This document shows, one piece after another, positions 36,207 through 44,724 of a DNA stretch of 64,000 nt. The DNA is from Streptosporangium saharense (lineage in GTDB: Bacteria; Actinomycetota; Actinomycetes; Streptosporangiales; Streptosporangiaceae). Every line of letters starts with the position of its first letter. Within the stretch, counting starts at the first letter, position 1. A model generated the notes under the pieces. The model did no database searches. It was not told the DNA's origin and was given only the letters and a program-made list of their open reading frames with translations. A program made the position numbers and the translations under genes. The DNA lies in the NCBI RefSeq assembly GCF_014203715.1, contig NZ_JACHJP010000001.1:248001-312000 (forward strand). The letters are read 5' to 3'.

Positions 36207-37769
36207 TCATGCGCCGCGGTCGGCCTGGAGGGCGAGGAACAGGTCCACCCTGCCCGGGGTCGTGCCCACGTCGCGGCCGGTCAGTTCGGTCACCCGGGTC
36301 AGCCGGTTGCGCAGGGTGTTGACGTGGACGTACAGCGCGGCGGCCGTCTTCGCCCAGTGGCCGTCGTGGTCGAGGAAGGCCCGCAGCGTCGTCTCCAACT
36401 GCCCGCCCTGGGCGCGGTCGTGGGCCCTGAGCGGGTCGAGGACGGCGGCGGACAGCCGTCGCAGCGCCTCCTCGTCCTGCGTCCCCAGCAGCAGCCGGTG
36501 GGTGCCCAGCTCGCCGAAGAGCGCGACGTCCCGGCCCGGGGAGCGGCGCAGCACCCGGCACGCCTCCCGCGACTCCGTCAGCGGGGCGCGCAGCGCGGCC
36601 CAGCCGTTCGCGACGCCGCCGAGACCCGCGACGACCCGCCGCCCGTCGAACCCGCGCGACAGCCAGGCCGTCAGTCGTTCGACCGTCGCGGGAAGCTCCT
36701 CAAGCGGGTGCCGCCACGGGTGGACGGCGACCACGTCCTGACTGCCCCCGGCCACGACGACCTGCACGGCCTCGGCGGTGAAGAACTCAACGACGGCCTC
36801 GGCCATCCCGGGCAGCGTCGCGACCCCCTCTCCCGAGTCGGCGAAGGCCAGGGCCGTCACCGCGAGCGGCCCCGACGGATCGACGCCGAAGGCCTCAAGC
36901 CGCGCCGGGACCTCGGCCGCCCGTGAGGAACCGGACAAGACCATGTCCAGCAGCTCCGTGGCGAAGCGCATCTCGATCGCCTGCACCGCCTGCCGCCGCG
37001 CCACCTCCAGGCTGAGGAAGTGGGCCGCCTGCACGAGCGCGTCCTGCTCGGTCCTGCTCAGCGACCTGGCCGGGCGCAGGCACACCAGGCCCGCGTCGGC
37101 CTCACCGAGCGCCCCGACGAGGAACAGCGTCGCCGTACCTGACTCTCCGACGGCGAGTTCCAACGGCGGCGGGCGGCGGGCGAGCCCCTCGGCGACGGTC
37201 CGCAGCTCGTCCTCGGGCAGGGAGCCTCCCGCGGTCGCCAGCAGCCGTCCCATGCGGTCGACGACGACGAGGGGCAGGTCGTGGTCACGCCGCAGCACCC
37301 GGAGCACGCCGGAGGCGCCCGCCCCCTGGGAGATCGCGTCCGCCAGCGCGTTGCCCCGCCGTACCATCGACACCAGCGTCCGCTGCCGCTGCTCGGCCAG
37401 TGTCGTGGCGGCGGCTCGCGAGACGGCGGTGAAGGGCACCTCGGACACCAGCTCGACCAGGGGAAGGTCGGCCTGACGGCACGCCTCGACGAGTTCGGCA
37501 GGGGTCGCGGGCATCTCCTCGCGGAGCCCGAACACGATGCCCGCCGCGCCGGAGCGGACGACATTCGCGACGAACTTCCCGGGCGTGGTGGTCCGCAGCC
37601 ACAGGCCGTTGGTCAGCACCAGCTCCCTGTCCCGCAGATACGGGGAGGGATCGGGCAACTCGGTGTTGTGGACCCAGAGGGCCTCGGCGTCGAGCGCCCC
37701 CTCGGGACCCGCGACGAGCACCTTCAGCCCCAGCGAGTCGTCGTCAACCAGGGATCGCAGACTAAGCAC
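36207..37769 (-). CDS. PucR family transcriptional regulator
   Basis: 520 aa. Domains in order: an N-terminal PucR sensory domain (about 1-125, with ELPDPSPYLRDRELVLTNGLWL), a middle GGDEF-like CdaR region, and a C-terminal PucR helix-turn-helix (about 450-510: TLRAFLDHDGHWAKTAAALYVHVNTLRNRL). In Bacillus PucR controls purine catabolism in response to allantoin-type metabolites. Here it is convergent with the deacetylase operon and divergent from the permease-amidohydrolase operon, which are its likely targets. GTG start. Confidence 0.93.
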   Translation of the reverse strand: MLSLRSLVDDDSLGLKVLVAGPEGALDAEALWVHNTELPDPSPYLRDRELVLTNGLWLRTTTPGKFVANVVRSGAAGIVFGLREEMPATPAELVEACRQADLPLVELVSEVPFTAVSRAAATTLAEQRQRTLVSMVRRGNALADAISQGAGASGVLRVLRRDHDLPLVVVDRMGRLLATAGGSLPEDELRTVAEGLARRPPPLELAVGESGTATLFLVGALGEADAGLVCLRPARSLSRTEQDALVQAAHFLSLEVARRQAVQAIEMRFATELLDMVLSGSSRAAEVPARLEAFGVDPSGPLAVTALAFADSGEGVATLPGMAEAVVEFFTAEAVQVVVAGGSQDVVAVHPWRHPLEELPATVERLTAWLSRGFDGRRVVAGLGGVANGWAALRAPLTESREACRVLRRSPGRDVALFGELGTHRLLLGTQDEEALRRLSAAVLDPLRAHDRAQGGQLETTLRAFLDHDGHWAKTAAALYVHVNTLRNRLTRVTELTGRDVGTTPGRVDLFLALQADRGA

Positions 37770-37893
37770 GGTGTCAGAATATCCATCGACTTCCTGGGTT
37801 AACTAGAGATTCACCCATGGGCCATTCGCCGCCCTCGGTGGTTGAGTGAGTCAGATCACAAGCACAACGCCTCGACCACACCGGAGGCCAGCG

Positions 37894-39321
37894 ATGCAGG
37901 ACACCCGACCCCATGCCGAGGGAACGGCGGAGGCGGCGTTCGACGCCCACGGGATCGCCCCCATTCCCGAGAGAGCCCGCGACTCCACCCCCTGGGAGCA
38001 GTTCTGGATCTGGGCGGGCGCCAACATCGCGCCCATCAACTGGGTGCTCGGCGCCCTCGGCGTCACCCTCGGCCTGAGCTTCCTTGAAACCCTGGTCGTC
38101 GTGGTCCTCGGCAACCTCGTCGGATGCGCGGCCTTCGGCCTGTTCAACCTGATGGGGCACCGTACCGGCGTCAACCAGATGCTCCTGGCCCGCTCGCCCT
38201 TCGGCCGCAGGGGCGCCGTGGTGCCCGGCGTGATCCAGGGCCTGCTCGCCATGGGCTGGGTCGGCGTCAACACCTGGGTCGTGCTGGACCTGGTGCTCGC
38301 GGTCCTCGCCCGGATGGGGGTCGAGGGAGGCCCGGTCCTCAGGTATCTCGTCGCGGGCCTCATCATGGCCGTCCAACTCGGCCTTGCCGTCTACGGGTTC
38401 TACGCGATCCGGACCTTCGAGAAGTACACGGTCCCGCTGACCGTGGTCGTCATGGTGATCATGACCGTGGTCGCGCTCACCCAGACGAAGATCAACTGGA
38501 CGCACGCGACCGCGCCCGACACGGGAAGCAGGATCACCGCGATCACCCAGTTGCTCACCGCGATCGGGGTCGGCTGGGGCGTGTCCTGGCTGCCGTACTC
38601 GGCGGACTACAGCAGGTTCGTCCGTCCCGGCTCCTCCGGCAGGTCGGTCTTCTGGGCCACGGCCCTCGGGATCTACGTCCCCACGGTGTGGCTCGCCGCG
38701 CTGGGGGCGGCGCTGGCCAGCGCGGGCAGCGGCGGAGACCCGTCCGACCTGGTCATCCAGGCGTTCGGCGGCCTGGCGCTGCCGGTGCTCCTGCTGCTCA
38801 TGCACGGGCCGGTCGCGACCAACATCCTCAACCTCTACTCGTGTTCGCTGGCCGCGCTGACCGTGGGCATCCGCCTCGCCCGCTGGAAGGTCACCCTGGT
38901 CGCCGGGGCCGTGGCCTCCGTCGTCCTTGTCGTCTTCATCCAGGCGGGCAGCTTCGCCCATGCCTTCGACAACTGGATGACCTCCATCCTGGTGTGGATC
39001 AGCCCCTGGGCAGGGATCATGCTCGTCGCCTTCTTCGTCAAGCACCGGGGTTCCCCCGACGTCGCCGCGCTGTACGCCCCCGGCCGTGGCGTCAACGTCC
39101 GGGCGCTCACCGCCCTCGGCCTGGGCGTGCTCGCCGGGTGGTCCTGGCAGTACGGCCTCGTCCCCGCCATGCAGGGACCGGTCGCCCGCGCGCTCGGCGG
39201 CACCGACTTCTCCTGGCTGTCCGGCGCCCTGGTCGCCGCGCTCCTGTACTACTTCCTGTGCGACCGCTCCCCGGCCCCCGTCGCCGCCGCGCCGCGGCCC
39301 AGGGTCACGGAGGCGTCATGA
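37894..39321 (+). CDS. NCS1 family nucleobase/hydantoin-type permease
   Basis: About 475 aa with some 12 membrane helices, of the purine-cytosine permease/NCS1 family (importers of cytosine, allantoin, hydantoins, thiamine precursors and similar). The early helix WIWAGANIAPINWVLGALG and the internal GWVGVNTWVVLDLVL and SWLPYSADYSRFV motifs are typical. ATG at 37894 is preferred for the GGAGG eight bases upstream; GTG at 37846 would add 16 residues. It is divergent from pucR across 124 bp and overlaps the amidohydrolase gene, so the imported compound is probably the substrate of this locus. Confidence 0.92.
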   Translation: MQDTRPHAEGTAEAAFDAHGIAPIPERARDSTPWEQFWIWAGANIAPINWVLGALGVTLGLSFLETLVVVVLGNLVGCAAFGLFNLMGHRTGVNQMLLARSPFGRRGAVVPGVIQGLLAMGWVGVNTWVVLDLVLAVLARMGVEGGPVLRYLVAGLIMAVQLGLAVYGFYAIRTFEKYTVPLTVVVMVIMTVVALTQTKINWTHATAPDTGSRITAITQLLTAIGVGWGVSWLPYSADYSRFVRPGSSGRSVFWATALGIYVPTVWLAALGAALASAGSGGDPSDLVIQAFGGLALPVLLLLMHGPVATNILNLYSCSLAALTVGIRLARWKVTLVAGAVASVVLVVFIQAGSFAHAFDNWMTSILVWISPWAGIMLVAFFVKHRGSPDVAALYAPGRGVNVRALTALGLGVLAGWSWQYGLVPAMQGPVARALGGTDFSWLSGALVAALLYYFLCDRSPAPVAAAPRPRVTEAS

Positions 39322-40238
39322 GCCGCGTGATCGTCCTCACCACCGGCGGAACGATCGCCTCCCGGCACGGCAAGGACGCCGTGACGGCCGGGACCACCCC
39401 CGCCGACCTGCTGGAGGGCCTCGACGTCGAGCACCGCGAGATCTTCGACCGGGGAAGCTACGGCTTCGGGGAGGCCGAGCTGCGGCTGATCGCCCGCACC
39501 GCCCTCGCCGCCGCGGACGAGGCCGACGGCGTCGTCGTCACCCACGGCACCGACACCATGGAGGAGACCGCCTTCCTGACGGCGCTGACCCACACCGGCG
39601 ACCGGCCGATCGTCTTCTGCGGCGCGCAGCGTCCCGCCGACGACCCCGACCGCGACGGCCCCCGCAACCTCCGCGACGCCGTACGGCTGGCCGCCCACCC
39701 CGAGGCGGCCGGGCTGGGTGTGATGATCGCCATGGGCGGGCGGGCGTGGTCGGCCAGGCACGCGACCAAGACCCACACCCTCGACCTTGAGGCCTTCTCC
39801 GCCCCCGATATGGGCCCGCTCGCGACCCTCATGGCCGACGACGTCCAGGTGGTCGCCCGTCCGGTACGGCACGGCGGCCTTCCCCTTGCCGTGCTTGACG
39901 AGCCCCTGCCGCGGGTCGATCTCGTCACCGCCCACGCCGGGGCTGATGGGGCGCTGATCAGAGCCGCGGCGGCCAGTGGGGCGCGCGGCGTGGTCGTGGC
40001 GGCCCTCGGGACAGGGAACGTGCCCCCCGACATGGCGACGGCGATCGGCGAGGTCATGGCGTCCGGCGTGACCGTGGTCGTCGTCTCCCGCTGCGCCGGT
40101 GGCCCCGTCGTCCCCCGCTACGGAGGACCCGGCGGCGGCGCGAGCCTGGCCGCCTCCGGCGTCACCTTCGGCGGCTCCCTGCGGCCCTCGCACGCCCGTC
40201 TCCTGCTGGCGGTGTCCCTGGCTGCCCCGGGTTTTTAG
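39318..40238 (+). CDS. Asparaginase family amidohydrolase
   Basis: 306 aa. The two threonine motifs of the asparaginase/glutaminase family are clear: VLTTGGTIASR near the N-terminus and VVTHGTDTMEETAFL near residue 75. No signal peptide, so cytoplasmic. The translationally coupled position after an NCS1 permease (ATGA) and near pucR suggests hydrolysis of an amide intermediate from a ring-opened compound rather than ordinary asparagine use, although plain L-asparaginase activity is not excluded. The 3' end overlaps the convergent rarD-like gene by four bases. Confidence 0.9.
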   Translation: MSRVIVLTTGGTIASRHGKDAVTAGTTPADLLEGLDVEHREIFDRGSYGFGEAELRLIARTALAAADEADGVVVTHGTDTMEETAFLTALTHTGDRPIVFCGAQRPADDPDRDGPRNLRDAVRLAAHPEAAGLGVMIAMGGRAWSARHATKTHTLDLEAFSAPDMGPLATLMADDVQVVARPVRHGGLPLAVLDEPLPRVDLVTAHAGADGALIRAAAASGARGVVVAALGTGNVPPDMATAIGEVMASGVTVVVVSRCAGGPVVPRYGGPGGGASLAASGVTFGGSLRPSHARLLLAVSLAAPGF

Positions 40239-41149
40239 GCCGTCACGCTCTCCGGCTCCGGTACGGCGCGGCGGGACTGCCGGGCCGTACGGAGACCGTC
40301 CCAGGTGAAGACCGAGAGGGCAAGCCAGACGATCGCGAACCCGAGCCAGCGGCTGGCGGGCATGACCTCGTGGACGATGAAGACGCCGACGAGGAACTGC
40401 AGGACCGGGGCGATGTACTGCAGCAGCCCGAGCGTGGTGAGCGGCACCCGCAGGGCCGCGGCGGTGAAGCACAGCAGCGGGATGGCGGTGATGACGCCCG
40501 CCCCGACGAGCAGCAGGGCGTGCCCGGCGCCCTCGGTCCCGAAGGTGCCCTGGCCCTGCCCCTGCAGGAAGGCCAGGTAGCCGAGGGCGGGAAGCAGCAG
40601 CACCAGGGTCTCGACGGCCATGCTCTCCGCTGCGCCCACCTGCGCGATCTTCTTGACCAGGCCGTAGGTGCCGAAGCTGACGGCGAGCGTGAGCGCGACC
40701 CACGGCGGCCTGCCGTAGTCGAAGGCGAGCAGCAGGACCGCCAGGGCGCCGAGCCCCACGGCGGCCCACTGCCACGGCCGCAGGCGCTCCTTGAGCAGCA
40801 CGACGCCGAACAGCACGCTCACCAGCGGGTTGATGAAGTAGCCGAGCGCGCTCTCGACCACGTGCCCGGCGTTCACCGCGTAGATGTAGACGCCCCAGTT
40901 GACCGTGATGATCGCGGCGGCGAGGGCGAGGAGGGCGAGCTTCTTCGGGGTGCGCAGCAGGTCGCGGAACCATGACCAGTGGCGTCGCACGGCCAGGATC
41001 ACGACGACGGCCGCGAGGGACCACACCATCCGGTGGGCGAGGATCTCCAGGGCTCCCGAGGGCTTCAGGAGCGGCCAGTACAGGGGGAACAGGCCCCACA
41101 TGCCGTAGGCGGCGATGCCGTAGAGGACCCCACGTCGTGATTCAGGCAT
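40235..41149 (-). CDS. rarD: RarD-type EamA transporter
   Basis: About 304 aa with ten membrane helices in two EamA repeats. The N-terminus ESRRGVLYGIAAYGMWGLFPLYWPLLKP and the internal AVNAGHVVESALGYFINPLVSVLFG are typical of RarD/DMT exporters; substrates are rarely known. ATG at 41149 best fits homologues; ATG 41158 and GTG 41164 are in frame upstream. It is convergent with, and overlaps, the amidohydrolase gene. The AT-rich 138-bp gap to msrA should hold divergent promoters. Confidence 0.88.
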   Translation of the reverse strand: MPESRRGVLYGIAAYGMWGLFPLYWPLLKPSGALEILAHRMVWSLAAVVVILAVRRHWSWFRDLLRTPKKLALLALAAAIITVNWGVYIYAVNAGHVVESALGYFINPLVSVLFGVVLLKERLRPWQWAAVGLGALAVLLLAFDYGRPPWVALTLAVSFGTYGLVKKIAQVGAAESMAVETLVLLLPALGYLAFLQGQGQGTFGTEGAGHALLLVGAGVITAIPLLCFTAAALRVPLTTLGLLQYIAPVLQFLVGVFIVHEVMPASRWLGFAIVWLALSVFTWDGLRTARQSRRAVPEPESVTA

Positions 41150-41287
41150 GACCCCCATTTTCACTGCTTACGCGATTTAACACAAATTAGTAATACTTGT
41201 CCGATAGTTAAGGCCTGCTTAGGGGAACAGGAGGGTGGCGCCGGTGGTTGCTAGCTGGTGAGAACGTGTCAGAAGGAGGTTCGCAGC

Positions 41288-41950
41288 ATGGGCTGGCTGT
41301 TCGGCAAGGACAAGACGACCATGGTCGCCCCGGAGAACGCGCTGCCGGGCCGTACCACCCCGATCCCGGTGCCCGAGCGCCACGCGGTCCTCGACGCTCC
41401 GCTGGCTCCGCCGTACCCCGAGGGGACGGAGATCGCGGACTTCGGCCTCGGCTGTTTCTGGGGCGCCGAGCGCAAGTTCTGGCAGACCCCGGGGGTGGTC
41501 TCCACCTCGGTCGGCTACGAGGGCGGCTACACGCCCAACCCGACCTACGAGGAGGTGTGCACCGGCCAGACCGGCCACACCGAGGCCGTCCGCGTGGTCT
41601 TCGACCCGTCCCGCGTCTCCTACGAGGAACTGCTCCGCGTCTTCTGGGAGGCCCACGACCCGACCCAGGGCATGCGCCAGGGCAACGACGTCGGCACGCA
41701 GTACCGCTCGGCGATCTACTACCACTCACCCCAACAGGAGAAGTCAGCCTTCGCCTCCCGCGACGCCTACCAGAAGGTCCTGGACGAGGCGGGCTACGGC
41801 AAAATCACCACCGAAATAGCCCCGGCCGGCGACTACTTCTACGCCGAGGACTACCACCAGCAGTACCTGTACAAGGTCCCCAACGGCTACTGCGGGATCG
41901 GGGGGACGGGCGTCTCCTGCCCGGTGGGCATCGCGCCCGCTGGTGAGTGA
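41288..41950 (+). CDS. msrA: Peptide methionine sulfoxide reductase MsrA
   Basis: Reduces methionine-S-sulfoxide in proteins; cytosolic, 220 aa. The catalytic cysteine C56 is in [13 protein letters not shown], followed by [26 protein letters not shown] and [15 protein letters not shown]. Recycling cysteines lie near the C-terminus ([16 protein letters not shown]). A strong AAGGAGG precedes the ATG. It is monocistronic, with a large hairpin after the stop. Confidence 0.97.
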   Translation: MGWLFGKDKTTMVAPENALPGRTTPIPVPERHAVLDAPLAPPYPEGTEIADFGLGCFWGAERKFWQTPGVVSTSVGYEGGYTPNPTYEEVCTGQTGHTEAVRVVFDPSRVSYEELLRVFWEAHDPTQGMRQGNDVGTQYRSAIYYHSPQQEKSAFASRDAYQKVLDEAGYGKITTEIAPAGDYFYAEDYHQQYLYKVPNGYCGIGGTGVSCPVGIAPAGE

Positions 41951-41976
41951 ATCAGGACTTCAAGGTACGAGGGGTT

Positions 41977-42036
41977 CCTCTCCTGCGGGATCCGGTGATG
42001 GCCGCCGGTTGTGAGCGGCACCGGTTCTGCAGGAGG
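41977..42036. terminator. Nested hairpin downstream of msrA
   Basis: TCCTGC (41981-41986) pairs with GCAGGA (42029-42034). Inside it CCGGTG pairs with CACCGG and CCGC with GCGG, giving a long interrupted stem in the gap before the convergent nucleotidyltransferase gene. Confidence 0.5.
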
Positions 42037-42106
42037 GAGGACTTTGACGCACGGAGCCCGATCCCTGCGACAGGTCGGGTTCTCTGCGGAGGACGCCTCG
42101 AAAGGC

Positions 42107-42949
42107 CTAGTTCTGCTCCAGAGCCCGTACGAGATCGGCCGCGAGGAACGATGTCGCCAGGGCGACCGTTTCGGGCTCGCCGATTCCCTCTTCCGCACGT
42201 CCGGCCATCTTTGCGCCGGGCGCGTCCGGTCCTAGGGCGAACAGGGCGGCCAGATGCTCGACGGCCTCGTTCGTGACCTCGTCGCTAATGGGTTCATGAC
42301 GTAGGACGTCGAAGGTCGTGGCCAGTTCGGTTGTGTCGGTGTCAATCAGTATCCGATATATGTCGTGTGCGTCCTTGTCGTTCAGCCGATGTGGAGCGGA
42401 AACACGTTCAGCGATCTTGTGAAGCTTGGCCACCAGCAAAGCAGCAGCTCCAGCGACCCTGACTTGGTACGTGCGAGTGTCGTCCGGGTCGAGAGCGACG
42501 ACATCCATGATGTCGTTGTCGATGACAGCGGCTTCGAGGCCTCGGGCGCGCCGGGTGGCGCGGCGGTCATGAGGCGGAATGCGGGCTCCCCGCGTGTTCT
42601 TCGAACCCGACCCCGCGAGAGCTTCGGGCACCATCAGATCGACAGGAATGCCTTCCGGACTCAACCATGCACCCGGCTGTCCTCCGATGGGGTCGCGGTA
42701 GAACCCTGCGCGACTCATGGAAGCCTCCAGAAGTGGTTCGTCCTCCAACACCCTTGGGTCGAGGGCGAGATCACTGTCTTTGGTTGTTTCGGCGAGTGCG
42801 ACAGGGCTGCGTGCGGTACGTAGATATATGGCCTGTGCGCCGATCACGATCACCGCGTCCCGATGGGCGTCCAGTGCGGCCAGAGCATCAAGAAGCGCGG
42901 ATCGGGATCGGACGAGAAGGTCGTCCCTATCTACGCCAGGAGGCTTCAT
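42107..42949 (-). CDS. AbiEii-like nucleotidyltransferase (probable type IV toxin)
   Basis: 280 aa. The N-terminal part has the minimal nucleotidyltransferase pattern: VIGAQAIYLR (G37-A-Q-A) followed about 20 residues later by KDSDLAL (D58-x-D60). Later, LVAKLHKIAERV and RLNDKDAHDIYRIL resemble the second half of AbiEii/MenT-type enzymes. The gene overlaps by 23 bp the end of the upstream regulator, so the two are translationally coupled in the antitoxin-then-toxin order of abiE modules. Third-position GC looks lower than in neighbouring genes, suggesting acquisition. Toxicity is inference. Confidence 0.75.
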   Translation of the reverse strand: MKPPGVDRDDLLVRSRSALLDALAALDAHRDAVIVIGAQAIYLRTARSPVALAETTKDSDLALDPRVLEDEPLLEASMSRAGFYRDPIGGQPGAWLSPEGIPVDLMVPEALAGSGSKNTRGARIPPHDRRATRRARGLEAAVIDNDIMDVVALDPDDTRTYQVRVAGAAALLVAKLHKIAERVSAPHRLNDKDAHDIYRILIDTDTTELATTFDVLRHEPISDEVTNEAVEHLAALFALGPDAPGAKMAGRAEEGIGEPETVALATSFLAADLVRALEQN

Positions 42950-44006
42950 TTCGGGTCATCCATTCGATGAGTTCTTCGGCTTCGGCAGGACCGCGCCCAG
43001 GGCCTGTCAGCAAGTCGACGGCGACCTGGGACGGTGCGGCGATTGAGAGACCGGCAGCGTTAGTGATGGTGCGAGTGAAAACGATATCGATTTCGGGTTC
43101 GGCCAACATCACATTTGCTCCGGCATCAGCAGGACGAAGGCCCCAAACCTGGGCGGATTGCTCAGCATCCGCTGTGTAAACCATTGCGGAACGGGCCGGA
43201 GCATAGGGGGCCCACACGGCAGCCGCCAAGGTTCCGGTCACGGCGTACTGAACGGAACTCTCCGCCGCTCGCTGTTCGAGGCTTGACAGCCCTCTGGGAG
43301 CTATCCAACGTGTAACGCGGCTGTTCCGCACAAATCCGTAGTCCTCGCTCCATCGTCTCAAGAGTGGGACCCAATCGGGTACGACGACTGCACCCGAACT
43401 GCCCCGTGCCACCAGGTTCTCGTTCTCAAGGAAATCGATCACCCGATAGGCCGACCCGGTGGAAACGCCGGAGGTATCGACCAGTTCGCGGATCGTCCAT
43501 ATTCTGTCGTGGTCCAATAATGTGCGCACGACCTTTGCCGCAGGAGCACCCTTCAGCGTTCCACGTGGTCTTCCGGGGCCGCGCCACGGATCACGGTCGG
43601 CTCCATGAACCAATACGTACAAGCCTGGGCGGGGAACGTTCAGGTATATGTTCCCTGTCGCGTCTGCGTAGGAGAGTCCAGCGTCGGAGAGTATTTTTCG
43701 TACAGGAGGCGACAGGTATCTGGAAACGACAACCCCATGACTTCCTGGATTCTCTTTCGTGTATGCGCCTAGTTGCTGGATCAGCATAGCGATGTCGCGT
43801 CTTTCCACTGTGCGCTTGGCCTCCACCACCAGTACGGCCGTTGTTCCGTCCGGTGCGGTCACCTCCCAGAGCGCGTCGAGACGAGCATCGGGGACACCGT
43901 GACTCAGTGATCGAGTCTTCCAACCCGTGGGCAGTTGGCTGCTCAAGGCAGCTGCTCCGGCTTTCAGAATCTCGGCTTCGTTCTGAGGTCGTGCCTTTGT
44001 TCCCAT
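42927..44006 (-). CDS. AbiEi-like regulator/antitoxin with PD-(D/E)xK-like N-terminal domain
   Basis: 359 aa. Residues 1-140: D44 in RLDALWEV and E62-A-K64 in VLVVEAKRT fit a PD-(D/E)xK core, followed by [15 protein letters not shown] and the conserved [13 protein letters not shown]. Residues about 145-220: winged helix-turn-helix ([28 protein letters not shown]). The C-terminal third resembles the AbiEi antitoxin domain ([32 protein letters not shown]). AbiEi proteins neutralise AbiEii and repress their own promoter; a matching inverted repeat lies upstream at 44025-44077. The nuclease-like N-terminus is the odd feature; no activity is proved. Confidence 0.75.
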   Translation of the reverse strand: MGTKARPQNEAEILKAGAAALSSQLPTGWKTRSLSHGVPDARLDALWEVTAPDGTTAVLVVEAKRTVERRDIAMLIQQLGAYTKENPGSHGVVVSRYLSPPVRKILSDAGLSYADATGNIYLNVPRPGLYVLVHGADRDPWRGPGRPRGTLKGAPAAKVVRTLLDHDRIWTIRELVDTSGVSTGSAYRVIDFLENENLVARGSSGAVVVPDWVPLLRRWSEDYGFVRNSRVTRWIAPRGLSSLEQRAAESSVQYAVTGTLAAAVWAPYAPARSAMVYTADAEQSAQVWGLRPADAGANVMLAEPEIDIVFTRTITNAAGLSIAAPSQVAVDLLTGPGRGPAEAEELIEWMTRNEASWRR

Positions 44007-44024
44007 GAGCTCCCAGCCCCTCGT

Positions 44025-44077
44025 GTTCGGGAAAAACCCTACCTCCGCTGGAGGCGGAAAGCTGGTATTTCCCGAAC
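44025..44077. promoter_or_regulatory. Inverted repeats upstream of the AbiE-like operon
   Basis: GTTCGGGAAA (44025-44034) and TTTCCCGAAC (44068-44077) are perfect 10-base inverted repeats 33 bases apart. A second perfect dyad, CCTCC-GCT-GGAGG (44042-44054), is nested between them. The set starts 18 bases upstream of the regulator ATG. AbiEi proteins are known to bind paired inverted repeats at this place, so this is the likely autoregulatory operator. Confidence 0.65.
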
Positions 44078-44198
44078 GTCGTGCCGTATGGGTCCGTTCC
44101 GACGCCGGCCACGTTCATGGTCAGGCGGTCCACGTTGCCGTCGTGTTCGCCAGCATCGATGTCATGGTCTCGGTGGCGTGCGGTGGGACGTCCATCGC

Positions 44199-44411
44199 GG
44201 GCGAGGGGTGACGGTTGTTCCCTCTCATGCCGAGCTGACGACCCAGCAGGCGGCGGACATGCTGAATGTTTCGCGCCCCTATCTGATCAAGCTTCTTGAG
44301 GAGGGGGAGATTCCCTTCCGCCTGGTCGGCAAGCACGGGCGTCGCGATGATGTCAGGCGCCGTACGGCTGCCGATCAACTCGCCGCGCTGGGCCAGGAGT
44401 TGGGCGTCTGA
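44199..44411 (+). pseudogene. Decayed copy of HTH antitoxin gene (paralogue of 47150-47605)
   Basis: From 44199 the sequence matches the intact antitoxin gene from about 47361 at roughly 90 percent identity by eye. The first 70 or so codons are missing: upstream sequence is unrelated. A 33-bp deletion between short GGCGT/GCGT repeats removes the residues after GKH (VTYEDLQEYK), the wing of the DNA-binding domain. A GTG at 44208 leaves a 67-aa open frame carrying [20 protein letters not shown], so a short peptide could still be made. Confidence 0.85.
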
Positions 44412-44413
44412 GC

Positions 44414-44707
44414 ATGGGCTTTGTGGGGTCTATGACGCGAACGTGCTCTACGGCAACGCACTTCGCGATCTGCTCATCCGCGGCCATGACGGGGCGGATC
44501 CAGGCCATGTGGACCGGCAGGATCCTTGACGAGATGTCGCCGCCAATCGTCCGGAACACCTGGCGCCCTGGGAGATCGAGGCCAAGTCTCCCGATGCCTT
44601 CGTGCTGGACCAGACTGACCTCGACGGACGAGTGGTCTGGGCGTGCGTCCAGCAGATCGCGGACTCGCGGGTCAGCCCGCCGGAGACCGTGGACGACGTG
44701 CTCGGCG
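44414..44707 (+). pseudogene. Decayed copy of PIN toxin gene (paralogue of 47608-48162)
   Basis: The sequence follows the intact PIN gene with a one-base deletion in the fourth-fifth codon region (GTGGGGTCT for GTGGTGGTCT), a two-base deletion at CGCGGCC, a ten-base deletion after GAGATG and a 195-bp deletion between two TCCGGA direct repeats (intact positions 47757 and 47952). Frame is lost and the catalytic middle of the domain is gone. Similarity ends near 44707, where the hydrolase gene region begins. Confidence 0.88.
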
Positions 44708-44724
44708 TTCGTAGCGGCGGCAAC

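Noticed and set aside
39318-40238. Reading the asparaginase homologue as simple secreted L-asparaginase
   Set aside because: There is no signal peptide and it is coupled to a nucleobase-type permease beside pucR, so a pathway-specific amidase is at least as likely; the family name alone is kept.
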